Below, piece after piece: positions 12,691-24,600 of a stretch of DNA of 64,000 nucleotides. A model generated the notes under the pieces. It did no database searches and was not told the origin of the DNA. It saw nothing but the letters and a program-made list of their open reading frames with translations. Within the stretch, counting starts at the first letter, position 1, and each line of letters begins with the position of its first letter. The translations under genes were made by a program, and so were the position numbers. This DNA is from Aradus depressus (taxonomy: Eukaryota; Arthropoda; Insecta; Hemiptera; Aradidae), in NCBI GenBank assembly GCA_963662175.1, contig OY759224.1, forward strand, positions 36,403,489-36,467,488, in the 5' to 3' direction.

Positions 12691-15600
12691 CAGCTGTAGC
12701 TATCATAGAGTGAACATTCCTATTTAAGGTTAACTTTTGTGATTTTCGTTTATTTGTTTTTCTTTTGCATTTCAATTATTTTTTTTCAGTTTATTAACAT
12801 TCATTTTTAATTATTATGTGTTTAGTGTTATCAGTTTTATTGTTTTTTGGTTAAATATTACCCGGACTATTGTTGCTGCCCCGCGGGTTCCCAAAGGAAC
12901 TTGAAGACGGAAGGTAAGCCATGACCACTCAACCATCACACAGCCCCGCACCCACACGAGCCGAGGGAAAATCAAAACGATCTTCATCTCATTCAACCAT
13001 CCCTGAAAAATGTTTCAAAAGTCACGAAATCACCATTCCAAATTTCATTACGCCCAATCCTTTTCAGCCTCTCACCAAGCTTATAGTACATGATACAGAA
13101 AGAAATGATTCTCAAAAAATGGATGAGGAGCCAACAGTAGAAAAATTACAAAAAAAACCTCCAAAAATATATACTCGAAATCTGAACGACATAAAAAGAT
13201 TAAAAGAAGACCTGCTTGCGCTCATTGGGACGGACTCATTCACACTAGAAACTAAAGCCAATAAAACGTCTATCGCGACCAGTAGTTCAGATAGCTATCG
13301 GAAAACCATTAAATATTTACAGATGCGTGAGGCTGACTTCCACACGTACCAGCTCCAAACAGAAAAGTCATTTCGTATAGTTCTCAAACAACTTCACCCA
13401 TCCACTGACGTCGCAGAAATAAAAGAGGACCTGACGAAGCAAGGCTACAGTGTCAGGAGCGTCATTAACGCTCTCAACAGGAAAACCAAAATTCCACTTC
13501 CTATTTTTTTTGTAGATCTAGAACCTAGTGATGCCAATAAAAATATTTTTAAGCTACAATTTCTGGCTTGCCAGAGAATAACTGTAGAAGAGCCACGACA
13601 GCGAGGAGTCATTCCTCAATGTCACAGCTGCCAGGAGCTCCTCCATACGAGGGGTTACTGCAACCACCCACCAAAGTGCGTGAAATGTGGCCAGGACCAT
13701 TTTACGAAGGACTGCCAAAAGACGAGAGACACTCCAGCTACGTGCGCTCTCTGTGGAGGCCCGCACCCTGCCAGTTATCGCGGCTGCATGGTTTACCAGC
13801 AGTTGAAGAACAGAAGAACCAACCAGGAGGAAGCCGCCCGGAGGCCGCCACCACTCAGCCAGACTGACTACCCAGCTGCAATGCCAGCCGCCCCTACTGC
13901 TGGGGTGCGGCGGGAGAGGAGCTACAGAGATGCGGCCGCCTCGGAGACGGTCCCCCCTCCCATGCCTGCTTCAGGTAGTATCGACATCGCCAACACGCTC
14001 ACCTCGTTTCTCGCTGATTTCAAATCTGTCATCACACCCCTCATCACCCTCCTCACAACACTTGTTTCCACACAATACACACAAATAACAAACTAAAACT
14101 CCTACTATGGAATGCCAATGGGCTGATCTCCCATAAACATGAACTGGAAATACTTCTTAACGACAAAAAAATTGATATAGCACTAATTACTGAGACACAT
14201 TTGACTTCCAAACTATACTTTCACATCATGGACTACGTAACATACAGAACAGACCATCTGACGGAACAGCACATGGCTCGCTACGTACGCAGACGACACA
14301 GCCATTCTCTCAACACACTCAGACCCAACACAAGCAAGCTCACACTTACAGGAACATTTACACCAGCTAACAGATTGGGCCAACAAATGGAGAATAAAAA
14401 TTAATGGAGACAAATCTCTGCAAACCACATTTACCCTCAGACACAACACTTGTCCACCAGTTTACATTAACAACCAGCCCATTCCTGCATCCGACACTGT
14501 ACGATATCTAGGACTTCATTTAGACAGACGTTTAACTTGGACAACTCATATCAGGCTGAAACGCACAGACCTCAAAAGACGATTTGGACGACTGAAATCA
14601 ATCATCGGACGACGATCGACATTATCGCTTGAAAACAAACTTCACATTTACAACACTATACTAAAACCCATCTGGACTTACGGCATCGAGATATGGGGAT
14701 CAGCCAAAAAATCAAACATACAACGCCTTCAGTCAATACAATCCATCATACTACGCCACATTGCCAATGCACCATTTTACGTTTCCAACCTCACATTACA
14801 TAATGACCTCAATATCCCATTTGTACCTTCTGTTATCAAGACACGATATCAAAATTTTCACGACAAACTCCATCATCACGCCAAACCACTTATACAAGAC
14901 TTATCTACAAACACTCTCCCCACAAATCCACCACGACGCCTGAAGCGGATATGGCAGAGGGACCTGCTCCAGGACTAGCCTGGACTCCTCTTCGGTCACG
15001 TACCTCAGCAGTACAGCCACGCACCTGACACTGCTCTATTTATCACAATTGCTAATGGCAAATGTTATTATGCCGTTGTAAATATATAAATAAATAAATA
15101 AATATATATATAAAGGATAAAAGCACTGGATGCTTAGATCCCTAGATGCAAGCACCAGGCCACCCAGAATATACATATATTTATACTGGGTAGCCTGGTG
15201 CTGTCATGGGATGCCCTTCCCTGGAGCATGAGCTCTGGACTCATTGAACTATTGTTTAATGTTACTAACCATAGTACCATAGATAGTATTTTTATAATCT
15301 GAATAATATTGATAAATATAATGTATTTTTCTTGTGCAGCATCACACAGTGTGTCTTCAGGTACCGATGTTCCATATATTTGGGTCAACATTAGGCCTAC
15401 TCAGCAGCCTCAGCCATGGGAACACACTGGTTCTACCCAGTTCTACCTTCAATAAGCATGCCACCATCACAGCTTTATTGAAACATAGGTTATATTATTA
15501 AATAATAATTTATATGTGTATATAAATTTTATTAGTTATATTCTTATATATTAACTAAAGTTCACATTTTATGGAAATATTCCTGCTACTGCATTTCGTC

Positions 15601-18600
15601 AAAAATGGCATTTTTTTCTTTTTTAAAGCTAGGAAATGTACTTCTAAAGCTCAAAGTTTTCAAACTATTTTCAGGTTTTATCATTTAACAATGTCGGACA
15701 ACTTAACATTGTCGCAAACATTTTTTTAAATGAATAATATAATTCAAGCTGATATGAAATTGAGAAAGTAGTCTTTTTTTCATCCACCATGAACTAAATA
15801 CATTTCAAAATTTAGACCATTTCATGATTTATTGCTAAATATTTTTTATTACAACATAATAAATAATAAAAATGTGATCATTTATTTTTTAAAAAATATT
15901 TGAATATGTAAGAATATTATAATTACATTACAAACAAATTGTACCTTATTTAAAGGATAAATAAATATCTATCTAAGAGACATTTTTACGTAACCACTAT
16001 TAACCTATATATTTTTCAATGTCTTTTTCTGCTTATAATGGTACCTTGTAAGTCCCTTTTTTGCTTGAATTCTTACCAAAACCTCGCCGAGCACTCTTTT
16101 TGCGTCTTTGAAAAAAAAGTTATTTAGGTTCTTTTTATTTGCTTATTTCGGCATTTCTTGGTGCCTTAACATCCGGGCTCTATTAATGAAGTGTAATACA
16201 TGATATTGCATTAAGACGTGATTAATACAATACACTTTTTTAAATACAGATGTAACGTTATCTACGGAACTCCGACAATGTACGTGGACCTGTGCAGTAC
16301 CCTAGCTGGAGAACTAACTAGCTCAGCAGAGCTCCAAGCGGCCGTCTCTGAGTTCGATGTGGTGGTCAGTGGCGGCGCCATCTGTCCACCCCAGCTGTTC
16401 CGGGACATTGCAACAACACTCTCATGTAGCAACGTTCAGGTAAACACCAACTTTCGAAGAATTTTAATTTCCAAGTATTTCTGTACAATCTACCGAGAAA
16501 TTAACATAAAGAGAAACGTTTTGCGCTTGTGCTGTCTTTATTTTTTTGAACAAAATTCGTAACATGAAATTAACAAATCTTGTATTATTAAAACATTTTT
16601 TTTTTGTTTGGATTACAAATCTTGTATCATAGTATCATAAATTTAAAATATTACTCTAACATTAGTATTAAAATAGAAAGAAACCTTTTTTCTCAATGGC
16701 TCACATAATTTTATCAATGGGAAAAAAAATATTTAAAATAAAATCTTTATTATTTTAACATTATTGATAAAATATGACATTAATAAATATATTACTATTA
16801 ATACATTAGTATAATTTATTTTTAATAAATATAGTTACATTATTATCATTGTTGGAATATTGTTTTACATTAATGTATATATTAAAATAGAAAAACACTT
16901 TTTTTATTCTCAGAGCCTGAATTGTTATTACTGTTTTCTCCTTCCTCAGCAATTTCTTATAATGTGAACATCAGGTTCACCTGATAATCTAAGCTGAGAA
17001 AAACTTGGGAAATCGCGCAACTAAATGTCAGTGTTGCCAGTACCTCCAGTTGTTCATCAAGGTCGATCCACACATACCGTTACGTGACGGCGACTTCAGT
17101 GTAGTACCAGGAGCATCAGTGAAAAACAAGCATCGGCATGATGAACAAAGTGGGAAAGACGCAACATGTTCCAACACTTCCGATGCAGTGGGGAGCCGAC
17201 GTTCTCAGTACCCTTCAGACGTCCGTGAGAAACAAAAAAAATCCGTCGCCACCGATATTTTTCATTTATCACGGACGTAAAACACACTTGTTTTCGTCAA
17301 TTTGGTTTAAGTTTTTAATTTTCTAGGCATGATTGACGAAATGTTAATGGAGTTGGTTCGGGAGCGGCCAATTCTTTGCACTATGGGAGATCCGAAGTAT
17401 ACGGACGCTGAATCGAAGGGAAGGATGTGGAAGGAAATCGGGATTAAAATGAATATCGATGACCAATCCTTTATACAACGTTATGAACTCTCCTTCCACT
17501 TCCCGAAACGTCCACATGGGATGTATTTTTTTATTTTCTTCTTCCTCGTCTAAGAGCAATGCTATTACAGCAAGATGTTCTATGCTAAATTTCATGATGC
17601 ACTTGAAAAACAAAGAGAGATCACTGTCGGAATTTCTAAAGTTAATCACAGATGGCATTGAGCACTGACACGGAAACAGGCGGTGCTGTGTGAATGTCAG
17701 TGAAACATTCATCATGGATGTCACTGACACTGGAAGCAGGCGGTGCTGTGTGAACGTCAGTGAAACATTCATCATGGATGTCACTGACACGGAAACAGGC
17801 GGTGCTGTGTGAACGTCAGTGAAACATTCATCATGGATGTCACTGACACTGGAAGCAGGCGGTGCTGTGTGAACGTCAGTGAAACATTCATCATGGATGT
17901 CTCTGACACTGGAAGCACCGGTATCGTACCGTCACGGATATGTGTGGATCGTCCTTTATTCTCACAAAATAAAAAAAGGAAAACAAATGAAATTTACTTA
18001 ATAAATTTAGATCATTATTTAATTACAATATTATATAGACATTTACAAAAACAGTGATCATGATTGGATCTTTTTCAGGTACTCTACATTTCAAATTTTA
18101 TGGGTTGGTTCCTTTTTGCATAACTGGCCAATTTTGAATGTACTTCTTCAATCATCCATGAGACATGTACTTCTTCAATCATCTCCCCTCAATCATCCGA
18201 CTCAAATAGTGTTGGACTCAAACCAGTTTCTTATTTTCTTATCAACTTAAGTATGATTTCAAGGTTATAAAATTTAACGTATTTTTTTTTATGTGTTTCA
18301 GTCAGCGTACGGTTTGACAGAAACAAGCCCAATAACCTTTACGAACACAAGAAACGACACATTTGAGCAACGCACCCAAACAGTAGGTCTCGTGGCCGAT
18401 CATCTAGAGGTATTCATTTTCTTACTTCCCTGAGTATACCAAGTGTAGGGAAAGTTGTCTGATCAATCTGAAATTCAAAGTTGAGTTTCAACGGAATTTC
18501 ATGTTTTTCGATATTCTGATCCCAAAAATTAGAAGAAAAAATCCTCTTTAAAAAAACACGGTAACTGCAGATAGAATGAATATATGACTAGAAATTTAAT

Positions 18601-21600
18601 GTATGTATTCAGAACTCAGAGTTATGCTTAAAAACCCTGATAACTGCCTATGTTGTGACGTGACGACAAGCAATTTAATTTTTGGATTCAGGACCCAATA
18701 AGGACCACACCTGTATATTTTATCGGCGAAGGGTAGAGGGTGATCAGAATCCTAATGCTAGTCCAAGTGAAGAATGTCAATACAAAATTTATAAAATAAT
18801 ATTTATCTATAATATTTTTTTTTCTGTCTTATAACATTTTCCATTTATATTTCGGTTCTTTCTAACATTCATTACTCTTGTATAAAATGTAACTACAGGT
18901 AATAAAATAGCTATTAAGAATTATACGTAGGCTACCTAAATTTGAGGTTGTTAGGATAATAAAAAATACATATGGTCCAATTTAGGTTATCACATAGAGA
19001 GAAATGTTAATTTGGTGAGCATTTCGGCGAACTGTTATAAGGACCTGTTATAACAGGAGGTTATATGTTGTCCATAATGATCCTAACAATGTAAAGAAAG
19101 GAAAAAGTGTTCAAAATAATACGAAAAAAGTATCCTAAAAAAAAAAAATGATTGGGTCCCCTAGAATACTGTTCTAAGTTGGACTGTTTTCACCACTTTT
19201 CGTTTTTTCATAAAGTTAGAACGGTTCTTTCTCACATTCATTAGGTACTTCATAACATTTTAATAATTCTTTCATAAAATATAACTAACACGTACAAGAA
19301 ATAAAATAGATATGATGCAATATAAGGAACTAAAAAACAAACTTATTTTTCGTAATATTTTTAAAAATTTATTTATCATAAGTTTCCACAATTTGTCCGT
19401 GTGGGCAGCTCCGATCTTAAATTTGAGCCAGAAATATTTTCAGAAATGCATATCCGATCAACAAAATTTTTCTTTAATTTATCTTTTCAAAAAATCTAGT
19501 TTCAGAATTTGAAAAGAAAAACTAATGCATTCTATTAGAAAAAAAAAAAGGTTTGTGTAGGAGGAAGTTCAATTATGCATTTAAAGTTAGGATAAAAATA
19601 GTAAAAGGTAGTGTTTGTTTCATTTTGTAACTGCAACCATCTGAGTGGAAATAGGATGTCGTAACTTGGTCTGTGGGGGGAGTATAAGTTCTGTTAATGT
19701 CATGTTGCGTTTTTAACACACAGAATTTAGGAAAACTTTTAAAATAAAATAACTCAGTTATACCACACTGTAATCTTTATTAATGGCTGTTATATCCTAA
19801 CCTAACTACTGAAACCTACAGCCTACAGGTTTTACAAAAGAAAACTCCAATCCAAAGAGAAAATATTGCAACATTCTGCCAACTCAAAAAAGAAGTTTTA
19901 AGCCTTAAATAATAAAACCCTAGAACAATCTTATAATCTATAAAATAATCTTAACCATAAAATGCAAAAATTAAACATTAATAAACTAGAGAAAAGTTTC
20001 TAAATAGGTACATTTTGAATAATATATCTTAAACAAGTATTGGTACATAAATCAAAATTCAAGTTAAAATTATAAATTTAGTTTATGTGGTGGGCGTACC
20101 ACTCTGCCTCTTTTGGTCATCAAAATATTTTTGATCTCTTCATCTGAACCATCATGTTTCTTGTCATGAGTCAACTCTAGTGGGTATAATTTTTGTACAG
20201 GTCTCACTAATTCACCTTTCGATGTTTGTACAAAAGCAACCCTTTCAACTCCATCCTTTCCCTTAACTAATCTCGTGATTTTACCCAAGGGCCAATTAAT
20301 TCTCTTGGAGTTTTCGTTTTCGACGAGTATGACGTCTCCAACCTTTAACTTTAGAGAGTTAGACTTGTTTTCTCGTTTATGTTGTATCAAATTACTAATA
20401 TATTCTGTTTGAAAACGTGATCTAAATTCGTCCCTTAGTTTTTGCAAATATCTAATTCGCCTTTTAAAGTGTCTTGAATCTACATTATCGAGTTCACTAG
20501 TTTGGGTCTCAGTAATGTCTTGCAAAAAATGTATAGGGCTTAACGGTAGAAAGTCTTCAGATGAGTCCGAAACGTAAGTAAGAGGTCTTGTGTTCACTAC
20601 CACTTCTACATCACACAATACAGTTTGTAGTTCCTCAAATGTGACGCAAGATCTACCTAGCACCCTTCTCATCAACTCTTTCACCATCCTGACTAAACGT
20701 TCCCACCAACCACCCCACCACGGAGCAGCCGGAGGATTGAATACCCAACTAATGCGACTGACAGTTGAAAACTTGAGAACTTCATCCCAATCGATTGATC
20801 TAATTAAATTTGCACATCCTACGAAATTGGTACCATTGTCACTATAAATCGTTGAAATCCTACCACGCCTAGCTATAAAACGTCTCAAGGCGAGTAAAAA
20901 ACCCTCTGTAGACAAACTTGTGACTAGTTCCAAATGGACGGCCCTATATACAGCACAAGTGTACAAAACAACCCACACTTTTTCACCACCTTTTAAGTAC
21001 AATGGGCCAAGAAGATCAACTCCCGTGACCTCAAATGCCCTACCAATATCCACCCTCTTAGCTGGCAATGGTGCAGGAGGAGTTGACTGCGCCTTACTCT
21101 TCTGTTTCTTACAAACTGTACAGCTCCCAATGACCGACTTTACAAGTTTTCTTGCACCCATGATCCAGAATCTGTTCCTAAGCAATGACATACTTGTTTG
21201 TACACCGGCATGACAGTTGTTGATATGTACTTCCCTGACTAATGAAACGATAAGCTTGTGATCGCTGGGTAGAACAACCGGGAACTTGAAATTGTCACTA
21301 TAGTTGCCTAGACCAAGCCGCGTTTTTACTCTCAACAACTCTCAACAACCTCGTCTCCGACAAATGTTTCTATATTTTTTATTTTCCCTAAACTGACACT
21401 AGTTTGTTGTACTAGACGCAATACCCTAATTTCAGCAAGTGTGACCTCATGACAGTGTAGCTCTTTATCTGTCAAAATAGTTCTTCTCGAAGCGTTATTG
21501 CAGAACCTTAGCATCCATGCTACCATCCTAATTGTTTTAATATAAGAAGAGAAGTAATGGAACAAAGAATCAATGTGAACCAAATTTAAATTAACTACAT

Positions 21601-24600
21601 CAGTTGTTGCCCCACCGTAAAGCTCCTCCTCCACTAACTCATCAAAAGAACCCATGTCCGAAGTAGGCCAAGTATCTCCACTACCTTTCAACCATAACGG
21701 GCCATCAAACCAACCACTATTCACTAAATGACTAACTGTACAACCTCTAGATAAAATATCAGCTGGGTTTGACTTCCCCTCAACATGAAACCATTCCTCC
21801 CTGTTAGACATTGATAAGATTTCCGTAACACGATTTCGAACAAACATCTGCCAATACTTATTAATTTTGATCCAAGAAAGTGTTACCATAGAATCAGTCC
21901 AAAAATACCTTTTCAAGCCATTAAAGTTCAAGGAATCAGCTACAGTTTTAGATAACCTTACTCCTATTGTTGCAGCGATAAGTTCCAACCGAGGAATAGT
22001 AACCCTTTTTGTTGGGCACACCCTAGACTTAGCCAACACTAACTTAACACTGACTACTTCCCCAACCTGACATCTCAGGAAGATTACTGCCCCATAGGCT
22101 ACCTTGCTGGCATCCGCAAAGGTATGTAACGAGATATCAACGATTGGTGACTCTAGTAAAATACACCTGGGAACTTCTAAACCTTTACTAACATTAAATT
22201 GTTCCAGCCATGATACAAACTCGGATGCCAAATGGTCAGGTACCCGCTCGTCCCAATTTAAATTTAGCTTCCAACATTCCTGTAAAATTAGTTTCGGGGT
22301 TAATAAAACAGCGCTTAGTATGCCCAAAGGGTCATAAAATTTCTGATACAAAGATAGTATTGTCCTTTTGCTAACTGATCCTTGGTATTTTAATTTAATA
22401 TTATTCAGCTGGCAACTCAGACTATCCTTGACGCAGTCCCACTGGACACCCAACAATGAGACACGTGATACACCTGATGAGTTAACACATTGTTTTGATT
22501 GACAACATTGGAACCTAACATTGGGCAATTCAGTATGTGACCATTCCCTCAACTGAAATTTTCCTTTATTCATGATATCAACAGAATCTGACATGAACTT
22601 GTTGTATTCATCTGGTTTGTTGACACTTGATATACAATTATCGACATAAAATGACTTACTTAATTTTTCACCTGTCTCTTTAAGACTAGGATTGGTCATG
22701 ACTGTATTTAAATGATAATTGATCGTTGCATTTAAAAGGAAAGGGCTAGAACTGACTCCGAAAACAACCCTGGAGTGGCGGTATGCCTGTATCTCAGATC
22801 TCGTATCATCAGACCACCACAAAAATTTAAGAAAATTTCTATCTGGTTCATTTAAATTTATCATCAAGAAAGCTTTCCTTATATTTGCTGAGATACCTAT
22901 CTGGCCTAACCTAAACTTAATCAATAGACTTGGAACCAATTCTAGTAAATTTGGACCTATTTCTAAACATTTATTCAAACAATTACCATTAATATCCTTT
23001 GCACTAGCATCAAACACAGGTCTAATTTTTGTTGTGCGACTAACATTTTTGAACACAGGTCGATGTGGTAAAAAATGCCCCTCATTAATATCTGTACACT
23101 CAACTTTTTCTATGATACCCTGAGCCCACCAACTAATTAACTCTTTGTGATAATCTATAAATCTATTACTATGTAACAACCGTTTTGTAACACTGTCTAG
23201 TCTGGCTTTAGCTACATTATAGTTACTTGTAGGTTTGTCAAATTGAGTGGACCAAGGCAAGGACACGCTATATCTACCCTCATTATTAATTTTCACCGTT
23301 TCCAAAAAATTGTTCATGACCGATTCATGGTGTTGTTTAGTATCTAACTCTTGACTAGGATCTTTAATGCCTATTGATTCTAAATCCCAAAATGTACATT
23401 CGACTGTAGAATTTTTTAAACATACATTACTTATTGTGGTGTTTAACATCGAGTTGACTACATGATTTCCCATGATCGTCCAGCCCAAGATCGTTTCCAT
23501 GCAACATAACTCTTTCCTGATATTACATGTTCTCCCAGTTAATATCATTGGAATGAAATCAGTACCTAAAAGTATATCAATAGACATATTATAATTAAAA
23601 TCTGACAAAATAATGTTTCTTTGTTTTAGTTCATTAAAAATTGTTTCATCATTAAAAGTGGGCACAAAATTACAAATTGTAGGTTGTCCCAAGACATTGA
23701 TCTTGACTTCATTATTATTTTTACTATTATGCAAAGTTAGTTTAAATTGATTATGAGTCTCTTTTGACTCTACTCCCCCAAAAAGACTGTGTTTCAGAGT
23801 AGAGTGTCCATATGAAACAAGTTTTAAATCACTAGCTAGCTTATTAGTGATGTATGATCTCATAGAACCAGTGTCTATTAAAACTCTAACCTTCTTTACC
23901 TTATTGCCTATTTTTACATCTACCACTAGGGTCTGTAAATATATCAAAACTTGATCATTATTGCAAGTTAGCGTTTCTGTAGACCTAGTTTTCATTTCAC
24001 CAGACTTGTGAGCTGGCAAATCTGGACACATTAAGGTGTAATGCTTTCTATAGCACAGTAAACATTGGACAAAAGTTCTACATAACCTGGTGTTTGCCCT
24101 TTAAGCAAACAAAGCAAAAACCTGACTTCTTAATCATTTCTTTCTTATCAGATAAAGACATTTTCAAGGTTTTAAAACAATCATTACTATTATGGTTCTT
24201 ACTACAAAAAATACAAACTAGTTTCTTATCAGATACAATTAGTGAAGAGGCAGTAGGTATTTCATTAGTTATTTCTTTTTTAATTTTAAGCTTTGAGTTT
24301 TCGTCAGCTTTATTAATATGAAAAGAAGACTGAGCTAACCCTATTCTCTCTTCACCCTCCACCTCACCCTTTAAAAATAATAATAAAGCCTTTAAACGAC
24401 TTTGATTATCTGGAGCTGAGGTGACTAGATTAATTTTATGTCTTTCCCAAGCCTTCAAAATGTCTGTGGGTATGGCCGATTCTACCAGGGGATATAATAT
24501 ATAAGAATACTTATCATCAGTAACGCCAAGCACCTGAAGAGCTCTTAATTGTGTTTCTAGTTTGTTGTAGAGATCTGCTAAGGGTACTTTTTTAGTTGAA

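Larger units (their letters stand above)
12890..15105 (+). mobile_element. Jockey-type non-LTR retrotransposon with internal deletion
   Basis: ORF1 (CCHC gag-like) is followed by an ORF2 whose endonuclease start is joined directly to the reverse transcriptase at its YADD motif, so most of the endonuclease and RT fingers/palm are deleted near 14255-14275. The element ends in a TAAA-rich tail at about 15080-15105. It lies in ACSF2 intron 5. Exact ends and target duplication were not resolved. Confidence 0.8.
17061..17954 (+). mobile_element. MADF-domain-carrying TIR element (PIF/Harbinger-like, non-autonomous)
   Basis: The ends are imperfect inverted repeats: left GGTCGATCCACACATACCGT and right, reverse-complemented, GGACGATCCACACATATCCG, both followed by GTGACGG-like sequence. 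Inside are a MADF-domain coding fragment (17329-17463) and a 60-bp tandem array (17670-17914). MADF/Myb-SANT-like proteins accompany transposases in PIF/Harbinger elements, which is the basis for the class suggestion. No transposase is present and I could not find a convincing 3-bp target duplication. Confidence 0.55.
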
